This document shows, one piece after another, positions 1 through 9,755 of a stretch of 64,000 nucleotides of DNA. The stretch's first letter is position 1, and each line of letters starts with the position of its first letter. Source of the DNA: Methylobacter psychrophilus. Lineage in GTDB: Bacteria > Pseudomonadota > Gammaproteobacteria > Methylococcales > Methylomonadaceae. The DNA is taken from positions 1 through 64,000 of the forward strand of contig NZ_JAOEGU010000020.1 in the NCBI RefSeq assembly GCF_025583945.1. Direction: 5' to 3'. The position numbers were made by a program, and so were the translations under genes. The notes under the pieces were generated by a model. The model did no database searches. It saw nothing but the letters and a program-made list of their open reading frames with translations, and was not told the origin of the DNA.

Positions 1-2
1 GA

Positions 3-113
3 TGCAAAATTTTCAGGATTGCCAAAGATGTTTATCGGGGCAAACACAAGCATTACTCCTTGACATGGAATTTAGTGGCTGCTCTTGTTAACTTACGCTA
101 TGGCTGTATTTAG
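3..113 (+). CDS. IS5-type transposase, C-terminal fragment cut by the window edge
   Basis: An open frame runs in from the left edge and stops at a TAG at 111-113. Its 36 residues include FRIAKDVYRGKHKHYSL and NLVAALVNLRYG, which resemble the conserved tail of IS5-group DDE transposases (pattern FRI...YR.RR..Y.L..NLIA...N). The start and catalytic residues lie outside the window, so activity cannot be judged. It runs toward the 3' end of cas3 and stops about 40 bp from it. No convincing terminal inverted repeat could be defined in the remaining bases. Seen: the reading frame and tail motif. Inferred: the family. Confidence 0.6.
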   Translation, partial: CKIFRIAKDVYRGKHKHYSLTWNLVAALVNLRYGCI

Positions 114-153
114 GAAAGATGTCTACTGTGTATAATTGCCAAAAAATCACTTG

Positions 154-2856
154 CTATCCTACAAATCCAAGCGAAGAGGAATAAATAACTTGTCCTTCCT
201 CAAATGGCAATATCTCAACCCAGCGCAACGCTTTTTGCTCGGCTTTCAAGGTTTCGATCATAGCTTTTAGATTACCTGGTATTTGTGCCTGTGCTTTTTT
301 CCATTCATGGCTCGGTAATTTAACGGTACTCAAAGCCCAAGCATAAGTTTCTGCTTTGGCATAGGGTTTTAGTTGACCATTTTCAACAATGGCCAACGCT
401 ACCGACATGGTTTCTTCTTCCGTTAAACGCGTCGGGATTTTGGTTTCTTCATCCCAATCGCCGCTGGAACGGGTATAGCCTTTGTTGAGTTTGAGCACGT
501 TCAGATCGGCCATGCTTTTTTGCACCATGGCTTTACTTGTCGCCTGTATAGAACCGTCTAACAGTACATCCGGTATTTCCTCTTCGGCATCAAATGAATA
601 CACGCCTTCAATTAAATCCCTCGCATCATCAGGCATAGTAAATTGGCCTCGCCTAACCAAAAGTTTCGCCGTCAACCAAAGCTGACCGATATGCTGATAA
701 ACGGCCTGTGTTCCGGCGTAATCTGGTTTTAGCCAATTTATATCGGCGCCTTCTATCGGATCTGGTGAAAGCAGGTAAAGTATCGGCCTGCCTCGCAAGT
801 CTTTAGCGCCTTCCTGCCTAATCCGGTTGCCTTGCTCATCCCGGATGTGACGCATTAATCTTCCGGCCCGCTGAATAATCAAGTCAATAGGTGCCAAATC
901 AGTGATCATCACATCGAAATCCAAATCCAGCGATTGCTCAACTACTTGCGTGGCGATTAATACCTGACCTTTTCTATGTTCAGGGGTCGAGTTATCACCA
1001 AAGTATTCCAGCGTCCTGTTTTCAATTACTTGACGATCTATCATCGCAAAGCGACTGTGAAAAAGGCTTAATTGATCCGAAGCAATACCGGCATCCAATA
1101 AATCTTGGTATGACTGTCTGGCAGATTTTACCGTATTGCGTATCCAGCACACGCAGCGACCAGCGACAACAGTTAACTTAATTTGTGCAATAACTTCTTC
1201 TTCGTTATTCAAGCGTTGAATGTTGACGATACGTTTAACTGCTTCGCGGGTATCTATCGACTGTTCAATGGCTGTAGCCGGTGTATGTGTTGCTAAAGGA
1301 TAAGGAGCAGGATAACTCAACGCTGGAGCATTTTGCCCCAGACCTTTATAAAAAGCGTTAACAAGCCCTTCACGCATGGTTTGCGGCAAGGTTGCCGATA
1401 ATAAAATCACACTACCGCCTTGCCTGGCGTGAGCTTCAAGTAACGCATTCAGCAACTTTTGCATGTAACTGTCATAAGCATGGACTTCGTCAACCAGTAA
1501 CACTTTACGACCCAGACCCAGCAAGCGTAGAGATTGATGGCGTGCGGGTAAAACGGCTAACAACGCCTGATCCAATGTACCAACACCCACATCGGCTAAT
1601 AATGCTTTTTTTCGGCTGTCAGCCAGCCAAGCATTGCAATAGGCGGTCGCACTTAATTCCTGATCCTCCTCGTTTTGTCCACTCAGATAATCGCCATCTG
1701 TTATCGATTGCTTGGCTAAAACAACAGAATCCTGAAAAACTTGAGACAACTCACGCGCACCATGCGCCAAAATTAAAGACGGTTTACTGCCGGATTGATA
1801 AAATTGGTGATAAACATTGCTCAATCTTTTATACATGGCATTGGCAGTTGCCATGGTTGGTAAGGCAATATATAAACCATCCGCCAAGCCTTGTGCCATC
1901 AAACGCTGAGTTAAAATCAAAGCAGCTTCGGTTTTTCCGGCTCCAGTGACATCCTCCAAAATAAACAATTGCGGTTGCTCGGTGAGCGGTTCTTTAATGG
2001 CATATTCTTGCAACGGCGTCGGTTGCTGGATAAAAGGGAACAGTTTTTCAATAGTTTGAAATGCATTAACATCCGGGATTTTAGGTAATGCACCGATAGC
2101 CTCTTTTGCTTTTTCTAAAGCAATCTCATGCCAATACGTTTTTAATTCTTTAGGTTTATCGTAATAAATAAAATATTCCTGATTAGAACCCAACCAATCA
2201 GCTAACACAGCAACACCGGCCAATTGCCAGGATACCGGTTTCAGCCGTTTTTTAAGTGCCTTGTCCAACAGTGGTTGGAAGTCGAAATCTGCAAGAAAGA
2301 ACTCAACTGAATCCTGAACAAATGCCATTGCGGCTTGTTCATCTACAACTTCAAAAAAATTCCGCGTTCGTAAATTCGTTTTGGGCGGCATACCGTGATG
2401 ACCTGTTACTATTTCCAGCCAAGATTTGAGCTGGATCGGCCAGGCGTTACCAGCAGAATCAGTCGAATCACTGGCTAGTAATTGCTCATCAAGCTTGGTT
2501 TGCAGTATTTCTTGCCATAGACAAAAACCCAAACTATCGTGTCGTTCAGAATAAGACATTCTTGGATTAGCTTTTACTAAATCAACTGACAAATCCTGCC
2601 GTAGGCTTTGAAAAGCTTGAGAAAATTTACCCAAATCATGCAACGCCAAACAAAAAACAAAAAACTGTCTTAACCATTCGGGCTCTACTTTTAATTGCTT
2701 TGCTAATTGTTTGCAAAGTGGTTTGTCAGGCGCTAATAATTGCCACCCAACCGCAGCCACATCCAAACAATGATAAGGCAACAAATGGTAACTTGCGCCG
2801 CTGTCATTATCTAAACTGGCCTTGCCCCAATACTTGTAATACAACTTTTCCGTCAT
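154..2856 (-). CDS. cas3: CRISPR-associated helicase-nuclease Cas3 (type I-E)
   Basis: Cas3 is recruited by target-bound Cascade and unwinds and degrades the displaced DNA strand. The 900-residue length suits an HD-helicase Cas3. The N-terminal HD nuclease shows H29/D32, H73-D74 with K77, and a TGHHG motif near residue 152. The superfamily 2 helicase core has a Walker A VTGAGKTE near 305, a DEVH box in LLVDEVHAYD near 458, LLSATLP, and a motif V/VI stretch with QVVEQSLD and QRAGRLMRH. The opening YYKYWGKAS...YHCLDVAAV closely resembles E. coli Cas3, which points to subtype I-E. The frame is intact from an ATG. No cascade, cas1 or cas2 gene is visible; in I-E loci they normally follow cas3, which here is where the transposase fragment lies. 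Confidence 0.95.
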   Translation of the reverse strand: MTEKLYYKYWGKASLDNDSGASYHLLPYHCLDVAAVGWQLLAPDKPLCKQLAKQLKVEPEWLRQFFVFCLALHDLGKFSQAFQSLRQDLSVDLVKANPRMSYSERHDSLGFCLWQEILQTKLDEQLLASDSTDSAGNAWPIQLKSWLEIVTGHHGMPPKTNLRTRNFFEVVDEQAAMAFVQDSVEFFLADFDFQPLLDKALKKRLKPVSWQLAGVAVLADWLGSNQEYFIYYDKPKELKTYWHEIALEKAKEAIGALPKIPDVNAFQTIEKLFPFIQQPTPLQEYAIKEPLTEQPQLFILEDVTGAGKTEAALILTQRLMAQGLADGLYIALPTMATANAMYKRLSNVYHQFYQSGSKPSLILAHGARELSQVFQDSVVLAKQSITDGDYLSGQNEEDQELSATAYCNAWLADSRKKALLADVGVGTLDQALLAVLPARHQSLRLLGLGRKVLLVDEVHAYDSYMQKLLNALLEAHARQGGSVILLSATLPQTMREGLVNAFYKGLGQNAPALSYPAPYPLATHTPATAIEQSIDTREAVKRIVNIQRLNNEEEVIAQIKLTVVAGRCVCWIRNTVKSARQSYQDLLDAGIASDQLSLFHSRFAMIDRQVIENRTLEYFGDNSTPEHRKGQVLIATQVVEQSLDLDFDVMITDLAPIDLIIQRAGRLMRHIRDEQGNRIRQEGAKDLRGRPILYLLSPDPIEGADINWLKPDYAGTQAVYQHIGQLWLTAKLLVRRGQFTMPDDARDLIEGVYSFDAEEEIPDVLLDGSIQATSKAMVQKSMADLNVLKLNKGYTRSSGDWDEETKIPTRLTEEETMSVALAIVENGQLKPYAKAETYAWALSTVKLPSHEWKKAQAQIPGNLKAMIETLKAEQKALRWVEILPFEEGQVIYSSSLGFVG

Positions 2857-3711
2857 GTTTCTGCTCTAAAATTTGGTTTGATTATCGTATCAACTAACTA
2901 TTTCATATCGTGAGGTTATCGCTTGTTTTTATTATTTTTTGTATAGCAGCTATTTTTCGCTGGCGATATCAAACCAATCCGGGTCAGATTAAAGCATTAA
3001 TAATAATGCCTGCCACAAATTGAAGGTGCATAGATTTTTTGTTTAAAGCTGTTCAAGTTATGCGTGTTTCATACTTTAGCTTTACCTTAACCATATCACA
3101 CAAAAAGAGTAATATTTGCATTATTTATATTTAATTTATCTTTTACAGCGAATTTATTAAAAACATCGCAATATCTTATACATTTGGGTGACCAAATTAA
3201 GACGAGGTAAAAAGCAAGACTTAATCGTTCGATCTAAGTTGATATAGAAAGGTGGATGAGAAAATCAAGAAAACCTTTAGCTCTTGTCTTTGCTTTTTTT
3301 CGTGGTTTTCGTGTGTTTCGTGGACAAAAAAAATCCGGTCGGGATTATTATTTATATGACTTTAGTGACGTGAATTAATCGTTTACTTTCTGAAAGTCGA
3401 TATATTGGCATTTTTGACGCAAACATCTCTGATGAGAATGGAAAAGTAAAATTAGAATTGATTTTACCTCTGATAAATTCAACTCATAAAACACCATATC
3501 TTGATTGTAAGACAATCTTGTCAATAGTAGATGATGATAATTGCTGCTGATAGCCAATGCTGCATCAGTATTTAAAGTTATCAGATTATCTTGTATTTAG
3601 CCTATAAACAGTGATTCTCCGTTGTGTTACCGGCTAAAGTGTAATAAAATTTTTCAACTACACATAGAATCCTGTGCCTTGTTCTTATACCTCCAACCCG
3701 CAAATCATCAT
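2857..3711. other. Long AT-rich intergenic region between cas3 and pilB
   Basis: This spacer holds the divergent promoter regions of cas3 and pilB. No RNA gene or CRISPR repeat is visible. Bases 3296-3327 carry a copy of the TTCGTGG/TTCGTGT intergenic repeat found elsewhere in the window. A 60-codon frame at 3375-3557 on the minus strand opens with TTG, lacks a ribosome site and has no recognisable motif, so it is not called as a gene. Confidence 0.6.
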
Positions 3712-5424
3712 ATGCCCAACGCACCCACAGATTTTCAGCTTAGTGGCTTTATAAAGTTCTTAATTCTGGAAGGTTTGCTAACGGAAAGTGAAGCCAAAAT
3801 TCATATCCAGGAAGCACAAAAAAAAAACCTCACTTTATTAAGTTATCTTGTTGCAAGTCATCTTGTTGACAGTAAAGTAGTTGCAACAAAAGCCTCCATT
3901 GAATATGGGGTATCTTTTCTTGATCTCGATGCCCTTGATCTCCATAGCTTGCCAATAAGTTTAATCAACGAAAAACTGATCCGTAAACATCGCATTTTGC
4001 CTGTTTTTATCCGGGGAAAAACATTATTTATAGCCCAATCTGATCCCACCAACCTTCTGGCGTTGGATGAAATAAAATTTCAAAGCCGGCTACACCCAGA
4101 AACCATTCTGGTCGAAGAAAACAAGCTGGCCAAAGCTATTGAAATTGCCCTGGAAGTTGTTGATACCTCAATGACTGATCTTCTTGATGAAGATCTTGAT
4201 AATCTTGATATTAGTGGCGGTGACCAAGAACCCACCAAAACTGATATCGACACCGATATTGATGACGCGCCGATTGTTAGATTTGTAAACAAAATTCTGT
4301 TGGATGCCATAAAAAAAGGCGCCTCAGATATACACATGGAACCTTATGAAAAAAACTTTCGTATTCGTTTTAGAGCCGATGGCATACTGTATCAGGTAGC
4401 CAGTCCGCCAACCAATATCGCCAGCCGAATAATATCCCGGGTTAAAGTAATGGCTAAAATGGATATTGCCGAACGTCGAGTACCGCAGGATGGGCGTATA
4501 AAAATGAACCTGTCCAAAAACCTTGCAATTGATTTTCGCGTTAATAGCTGTCCCACATTATTCGGCGAAAAAGTAGTCCTGCGTATCTTGGATCCTACCA
4601 GTGCCCAGATAGGTATCGAAAAACTGGGATTTGAGCCTGAACAAGAAAAGCTTTTTCTCCACGCCATTAACAAACCTTACGGCATGGTATTGGTTACAGG
4701 ACCTACGGGTAGTGGTAAAACCGTGACGTTGTACACCGGTTTAAACCTACTTAATAGTATCGAACGTAATATCTGTACTGCTGAAGATCCCGTTGAAATT
4801 ACTGTGGAAGGTATCAACCAAGTGAATATGAACATTAAGGCCGGCTTGACGTTTGCTAATGCCTTACGGGCTTTCTTGCGTCAAGATCCCGATATTATTA
4901 TGGTTGGTGAAATTCGGGATTTGGAAACCGCTGATATTGCCGTAAAAGCCGCGCAAACCGGTCACTTGGTATTATCAACTTTGCATACCAATGATGCCCC
5001 GCAAACATTAAACCGACTCATGCAAATGGGCATTGAACCTTTTAATATAGTCTCTGCGGTTATTCTGATTATGGCTCAGCGTCTGGCGCGACGTCTATGT
5101 GAGTACTGCAAAATCCCTGCTGATTTTCCCGAGCATATTCTTGTCTCGGCGGGTTTTACCGAAGACGAATTAAAAACGCTTAAGATATATAGTTCTGTAG
5201 GTTGTGATCACTGTACCAATGGTTATAAAGGCCGGGTCGGTATTTATCAGGTAATGACCTTAAGTGAAAATATGCGCGCACTAATATTGGAAGGCGGCAA
5301 TGCGATGCAATTAGCAGCGCAGGCAAAAGCCGAAGGCATCAATGATCTGCGTGCCTCGGGCTTAAATAAAGTCCGTATGGGTATCACCAGTCTTGAAGAA
5401 ATTGATCGAGTAACCAAGGAGTAA
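3712..5424 (+). CDS. pilB: Type IV pilus extension ATPase PilB
   Basis: PilB is the cytoplasmic hexameric ATPase that powers pilus polymerisation through PilC. The ATG at 3712 gives 570 residues, normal for the family; an in-frame TTG at 3622 would add 30 residues unlike a PilB N-terminus. A GspE/MshEN N-terminal domain comes first. The secretion ATPase core has the ASDIHMEPYE box, Walker A GPTGSGKT at about 330-337, an Asp box around AEDPVE, Walker B with DPDIIMVGEIRD, and a His box STLHTND. Two CxxC pairs (CEYC near 463 and CDHC near 497) form the usual zinc site. pilC starts one base after its stop, so the two are cotranscribed. No good Shine-Dalgarno precedes the chosen ATG. Confidence 0.96.
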   Translation: MPNAPTDFQLSGFIKFLILEGLLTESEAKIHIQEAQKKNLTLLSYLVASHLVDSKVVATKASIEYGVSFLDLDALDLHSLPISLINEKLIRKHRILPVFIRGKTLFIAQSDPTNLLALDEIKFQSRLHPETILVEENKLAKAIEIALEVVDTSMTDLLDEDLDNLDISGGDQEPTKTDIDTDIDDAPIVRFVNKILLDAIKKGASDIHMEPYEKNFRIRFRADGILYQVASPPTNIASRIISRVKVMAKMDIAERRVPQDGRIKMNLSKNLAIDFRVNSCPTLFGEKVVLRILDPTSAQIGIEKLGFEPEQEKLFLHAINKPYGMVLVTGPTGSGKTVTLYTGLNLLNSIERNICTAEDPVEITVEGINQVNMNIKAGLTFANALRAFLRQDPDIIMVGEIRDLETADIAVKAAQTGHLVLSTLHTNDAPQTLNRLMQMGIEPFNIVSAVILIMAQRLARRLCEYCKIPADFPEHILVSAGFTEDELKTLKIYSSVGCDHCTNGYKGRVGIYQVMTLSENMRALILEGGNAMQLAAQAKAEGINDLRASGLNKVRMGITSLEEIDRVTKE

Positions 5425-5425
5425 C

Positions 5426-6646
5426 ATGGCAGATCCCACTGAACAACTTGATTTTATCTGGCAAGGTGTCGATAAAAACAGAAAAAAAACCAACGGAATT
5501 ATCGCCGCTAAAAATGAGCTGATAGCCAAAACCGAATTACGACGACAAGGCTATCGCGTCACTAAAATCAAGAAAAAACCCAAGTCGTTTTTTAGCCCGC
5601 GCTTAAGAAAAATCACCCCCGCAGATATCGCCATTTTTGCCAGGCAATTAGCCACTATGCTGGGTGCCGGTATACCGCTGGTTCAATCCTTTGATATTGT
5701 CGGCAAAGGCCATGAAAACCCCAGCATGCAGAATATGCTGTTAAGCGTAAAAGCGGATATTGAAGCCGGTGATACCTTGGCGGAAGCGCTAAAGAAAAAA
5801 CCCCTGTATTTTGATGAATTATTTTGTAATCTGGTCGATGCCGGCGAGCAAGCAGGGGTACTGGAAACACTACTGGATAAAATTGCGACTTACAAAGAAA
5901 AAACCGAGTCCATGAAGAAAAAAATCAAAAAAGCGCTGGGCTACCCTATTGCCGTCATCGTTGTCGCTTTTATTGTTACCGCTATTCTCCTGTTGTTTGT
6001 TGTACCTGTATTTGAAGACATGTTTAAGAGCTTTGGTGCCGATTTACCGGCTTTTACCCGTATGGTTGTCACTATGTCTCAATGGATGAAAGAATGGTGG
6101 TGGGTTTTACTTGGCATAATTATAATTGTTATTTATGTGTTTGGTTATTTTAAAAAACGCTCACGGCCCTTTAATCACTTTTTAGATAAGACATTACTAA
6201 AAATGCCCATAGTCGGTATGATTATCAACAAGTCCGCGATTGCCCGCTTTGCCAGAACCTTATCAACCATGTCAGCGGCAGGCGTGCCCTTGGTAGATGC
6301 GTTACAATCAGTCTCAGGCGCTTGCGGTAATATTATTTACGCCGAAGCAGTTTTAAAAATGCGCGAAGAAGTCGCAACCGGCCAGCGGCTACAGGTTGCC
6401 ATGTTGCAAACCAATCTTTTTCCACATATGGTGCAACAGATGGTTGCTATCGGTGAAGAGTCCGGCTCAATGGATGCAATGCTGTCTAAAGTCGCTGATT
6501 TTTTCGAAGAAGAAGTGGATAATCTCGTCGACAACTTAAGCAGTTTAATGGAACCTATTATTATGGTTATTTTAGGCATTCTGATTGGTGGCTTGGTTGT
6601 CGCCATGTATTTACCCATTTTCAAAATGGGTGCGGCTGTCAGCTAA
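5426..6646 (+). CDS. pilC: Type IV pilus inner-membrane platform protein PilC
   Basis: PilC is the inner-membrane platform that couples PilB rotation to pilin insertion. The 406 residues hold two GspF domains, each with the typical FARQLATMLGAGIPL / FARTLSTMSAAGVPL signature, separated by two strong membrane segments at about 169-195 and 222-243; a third lies near the C-terminus (IIMVILGILIGGLVVAMYLPIF). The start ATG has AAGGAGT immediately upstream, inside the end of pilB. Length and domain order are standard. Confidence 0.97.
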   Translation: MADPTEQLDFIWQGVDKNRKKTNGIIAAKNELIAKTELRRQGYRVTKIKKKPKSFFSPRLRKITPADIAIFARQLATMLGAGIPLVQSFDIVGKGHENPSMQNMLLSVKADIEAGDTLAEALKKKPLYFDELFCNLVDAGEQAGVLETLLDKIATYKEKTESMKKKIKKALGYPIAVIVVAFIVTAILLLFVVPVFEDMFKSFGADLPAFTRMVVTMSQWMKEWWWVLLGIIIIVIYVFGYFKKRSRPFNHFLDKTLLKMPIVGMIINKSAIARFARTLSTMSAAGVPLVDALQSVSGACGNIIYAEAVLKMREEVATGQRLQVAMLQTNLFPHMVQQMVAIGEESGSMDAMLSKVADFFEEEVDNLVDNLSSLMEPIIMVILGILIGGLVVAMYLPIFKMGAAVS

Positions 6647-6715
6647 ACCTCCCAAAATTTTCACAGTGTTTCATTTTATACCAAATACTTTTTGCACTCA
6701 CTTTTTTAAAAAACC

Positions 6716-7597
6716 ATGATACAGCAGTTGCATATTTTATTAACAACCCCTTATTTACTAATAACTTTGGCAGGCCTTATTGGTTTAATGGTTGGTAGCT
6801 TTCTCAATGTCGTTATTTATCGATTACCGGTAATGATGCAACAAAACTGGCGTAAGGAGTGCACTGAATATCTGCAATTAGACACTATCGAAACAGATAC
6901 GCAGCAAGAACCCTTTAACCTGTCTTTGCCCTTATCACGCTGCCCTCATTGCAAAACACCTATCAAGCCTTACCAAAACATCCCCGTCATCAGTTACCTT
7001 TTTTTAAAGGGTCGCTGTGCAACTTGTAGCCAGCCAATTTCTTTACGCTATCCGCTTATAGAAGCGCTCACTGCCCTAACATCGGCCATAGTGGCCTGGC
7101 ATTTTGGCTATTCTCCGCAAACTGTTTTTGCCCTGGTGCTGACCTGGTCGCTGATTGCACTCAGCTTTATTGATATAGACCACCAGTTATTACCCGATAA
7201 CATAACACTGCCCGTACTTTGGCTGGGCTTGTTGTTGAGCCTGTTTGGTTTTTTTACTGACACGCATACCAGTATTATCGGTGCCATTGCCGGTTATACC
7301 AGCCTTTGGATTGTCTTTCATTTATTTAAACTGGCAACCGGCAAGGAAGGCATGGGCTTTGGTGACTTTAAATTACTGGCTTTATTTGGCGCGTGGCTGG
7401 GTTGGCAATATTTACCCCTTATTATTTTATTATCATCACTGGTAGGCGCAGTCATTGGCGTATCCCTGATTATTTTTGCCAAACGCGATCACACTATCCC
7501 TATTCCTTTTGGTCCTTATTTGGCAGTCGCCGGATGGCTGGCACTATTGTGGGGTAACGATATCAATCAGTTTTATTTAACAACGGCAGGTTTGTAA
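6716..7597 (+). CDS. pilD: Prepilin peptidase / N-methyltransferase PilD
   Basis: PilD cleaves the leader peptide of type IV pilins and related pseudopilins at the inner membrane and methylates the new N-terminus. The 293-residue polytopic protein shows the N-terminal zinc domain with two CxxC pairs (CPHC about 76-79, CATC about 101-104) and the aspartyl protease pair: FIDIDHQ near 150-155 and GMGFGDFK near 214-220. It follows pilC after about 70 bp and is four bases ahead of coaE, which supports one operon. Confidence 0.96.
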   Translation: MIQQLHILLTTPYLLITLAGLIGLMVGSFLNVVIYRLPVMMQQNWRKECTEYLQLDTIETDTQQEPFNLSLPLSRCPHCKTPIKPYQNIPVISYLFLKGRCATCSQPISLRYPLIEALTALTSAIVAWHFGYSPQTVFALVLTWSLIALSFIDIDHQLLPDNITLPVLWLGLLLSLFGFFTDTHTSIIGAIAGYTSLWIVFHLFKLATGKEGMGFGDFKLLALFGAWLGWQYLPLIILLSSLVGAVIGVSLIIFAKRDHTIPIPFGPYLAVAGWLALLWGNDINQFYLTTAGL

Positions 7598-7601
7598 ACC
7601 C

Positions 7602-8219
7602 ATGCTCAAAATCGGCCTTACCGGCGGCATAGGTTGTGGCAAAAGTAGCGTCACCAAAATTTTTGAACAATTAAAAATACCGGTTATTGATGCGGATGAA
7701 ATAGCGCATCAACTGGTTGCTATCGGGCAACCGGCATTAGCACAGATACAGCAGGAATATGGTGCAGACGTAATCAATGCAGACGGTTCGCTAAACAGAA
7801 AACAGCTGAAAGAACTCATTTTTTCAGATTGCAAAAAAAAGCAAAAACTGGAAGCTATTCTGCATCCATTAGTCTATCAAGCCATACAAGCAGAACTCAA
7901 ACTAATAAAAGCACCCTACTGCATTATTTGTATCCCGTTATTATTCGAAACCAATATGGCTCATTTGGTCGACAGGGTACTGGTTGTCGACTGTCCGGTT
8001 AAAATCCAGATCGAACGCTTACAAAAACGCGATAATATGACGATAACAAGAATACAGTCCATTATTGACAGTCAGGTATCAAGCGATGTCAGAAAAGCAC
8101 AAGCCAATGATCTGATTGATAACTCGAAAACCGACGATAGACTTGCAGAAGCCGTTAAAAAACTGCACAATTTCTATCTTTCATTAAGCAAATTCAAGGA
8201 TAAAACTGCCTGTGAATAA
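7602..8219 (+). CDS. coaE: Dephospho-CoA kinase
   Basis: CoaE phosphorylates the ribose 3'-hydroxyl of dephospho-CoA, the last step of coenzyme A synthesis. The 205 residues begin with a P-loop GGIGCGKSS at about 8-16, followed by DADEIAHQLV, the catalytic-site region of CoaE, and FETNMAHLVDRVLVVDC in the core. It sits between pilD and zapD with overlapping or adjacent ends, the order common in Pseudomonas and other gammaproteobacteria. Confidence 0.96.
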   Translation: MLKIGLTGGIGCGKSSVTKIFEQLKIPVIDADEIAHQLVAIGQPALAQIQQEYGADVINADGSLNRKQLKELIFSDCKKKQKLEAILHPLVYQAIQAELKLIKAPYCIICIPLLFETNMAHLVDRVLVVDCPVKIQIERLQKRDNMTITRIQSIIDSQVSSDVRKAQANDLIDNSKTDDRLAEAVKKLHNFYLSLSKFKDKTACE

Positions 8220-8982
8220 TACTATTACCTATGAATTTCCACTCAATGAACGAATCCGTGTTTTCATAAGGCTCGAACAACTATTTCAACAATTTATGCA
8301 CTTTTCAGTAGGAGAATCTATTGCCGATAAACGTGCAGCAATAACCGTGCTACTTGATATCATGTCGATTTTCCGGCGTAACGATCTAAAATCAGAAATC
8401 ATTAAGGAACTTGATCGTCAGGCAGCAGTGCTTAATAAAATCGCCAACAGTGAAGGCGTTGATAAGGAAAAATTGCAAGATATCCTTGACCAACTCGCCG
8501 GTATCAGTAAAAAACTTTATGCGATTACCGGAAAAATCGGTATCAATATTATGGAGAGTGATTTATTCCAAAGTATTAGCCAACGTAGCTCCATTCCCGG
8601 CGGCACCTGCTCTTTTGATTTACCGGAATACCATTACTGGCTGGAACAGGATGAAGCTACTCGGGTAAAAGACTTGCAACACTGGAGCAGTCCGTTTATT
8701 GATATTCATACAGCAATTGATTTTATCCTTAATTTCATACGTAACAGTCGATCTGCAAAACAGGAAGTCGCTGTTGCCGGTTTTTTCCAGGTTTCTCTGG
8801 ATAAAAACCAACCTTTTCAGCTTATCAAGGTAAGCATGGATAAATCACTATCCTGTTTTGCTGAAATAAGTGGCGGCAAACATCGTTGTACCATCCGTTT
8901 TATGGAAGCATCTGTGGATGATAATCGCCCAAAACAAAGTATCCATGATATTCCCTTTACGCTAACTTGCTGTTTATTCTAA
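8212..8982 (+). CDS. zapD: Cell division protein ZapD
   Basis: ZapD (DUF1342) crosslinks FtsZ protofilaments and stabilises the Z ring. The 256-residue protein starts with [19 protein letters not shown] and contains [15 protein letters not shown], both typical of the family. The start is GTG at 8212, overlapping the coaE stop by eight bases; the next gene overlaps its stop by one base (TAATG), so translation is probably coupled along the operon. Confidence 0.94.
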   Translation: MNNTITYEFPLNERIRVFIRLEQLFQQFMHFSVGESIADKRAAITVLLDIMSIFRRNDLKSEIIKELDRQAAVLNKIANSEGVDKEKLQDILDQLAGISKKLYAITGKIGINIMESDLFQSISQRSSIPGGTCSFDLPEYHYWLEQDEATRVKDLQHWSSPFIDIHTAIDFILNFIRNSRSAKQEVAVAGFFQVSLDKNQPFQLIKVSMDKSLSCFAEISGGKHRCTIRFMEASVDDNRPKQSIHDIPFTLTCCLF

Positions 8983-9188
8983 TGTCCTCAACCAGTAAAC
9001 CAATCACTGTAAAATGCCCCAATTGCAAGCGCCCCGTTGCCTGGATACCTGAGGAGAAATTTAAACCTTTTTGCTGTGAACGTTGCAAATTAATCGACTT
9101 GGGTGAGTGGGCCATGGAAGAAAAAATAATTCCTGGCGAATCACTGGAGTTGGAAAACGATGAAGGAGAAGATTCGTTTTTCCAATAA
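8982..9188 (+). CDS. yacG: DNA gyrase inhibitor YacG
   Basis: YacG is a small zinc protein that binds GyrB and inhibits gyrase. From the ATG at 8982 the protein is 68 residues. It shows CPNC and CERC zinc pairs about 16 residues apart, the [17 protein letters not shown] signature, and a short acidic tail. A longer frame from 8967 would run back into zapD and is not needed. The coaE-zapD-yacG order is conserved in gammaproteobacteria. Confidence 0.95.
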   Translation: MSSTSKPITVKCPNCKRPVAWIPEEKFKPFCCERCKLIDLGEWAMEEKIIPGESLELENDEGEDSFFQ

Positions 9189-9200
9189 AGATGAACCGGG

Positions 9201-9752
9201 TTAACGGTTTAACCGACTACCTTTTTGTTGAATCAGGCTTAGCGTTCTTTCCGGCAACTTTTCAGTAGTTGTGCCCTCAAGGTGCAGACGCGCATCTTCA
9301 TGTACCGTGGTCATAAAGTTAATCAACTGTAACTCGTGGTGCATTTTTTGTTCAAAATCTTCCGCTTCCCACATCTGGTTTAATAGTTGTTTGGCATGAT
9401 GATGAATGGTGAAAGCAACCGCTTCGGGCAGATGAGTATAACTTATCTTTATTGATTGTTTGAGCTGATCCAATGATATCAAGTACTGTTTATAGTCCTT
9501 GATATCCTGCTTACACTTGGTCTTAAGCATGGATAATTCAGTCGCATTTTTAGTTTGCAGCAAGATAATTTCATGCGCCAACTGAACACTTTTCTTTTTT
9601 AATTCCGCTTCCAGTGCTTTCTGTGCGATTACTTTGGTGTGTTTGAGTTTAATCTGTTGATCCAGGTTGCTTGCTTGCCATTGCAGATTTTCATCTTTAA
9701 CAGAATGAAAAAGCTTGATCAAGGTGAAAACCCGATTTTTTAAAGTTGTCAT
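9201..9752 (-). CDS. Unknown coiled-coil protein
   Basis: Not recognised. The 183 residues are rich in Lys, Leu, Glu and Gln and read as mostly helical, with a probable coiled coil over about residues 20-100. No signal peptide, membrane segment or catalytic motif is visible. It begins four bases after the stop of the membrane protein upstream (9756-10346), so the two are probably cotranscribed and may act together. It converges on yacG. The start is ATG. Confidence 0.6.
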   Translation of the reverse strand: MTTLKNRVFTLIKLFHSVKDENLQWQASNLDQQIKLKHTKVIAQKALEAELKKKSVQLAHEIILLQTKNATELSMLKTKCKQDIKDYKQYLISLDQLKQSIKISYTHLPEAVAFTIHHHAKQLLNQMWEAEDFEQKMHHELQLINFMTTVHEDARLHLEGTTTEKLPERTLSLIQQKGSRLNR

Positions 9753-9755
9753 TGC

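Noticed and set aside
482-685. Plus-strand frame within cas3
   Set aside because: Lies wholly within the well-supported cas3 on the other strand; no family match.
3375-3557. 60-codon minus-strand frame between cas3 and pilB
   Set aside because: TTG start without ribosome site, no motif, AT-rich intergenic sequence.
2857-3711. CRISPR array or leader near cas3
   Set aside because: No regularly spaced repeat is present.
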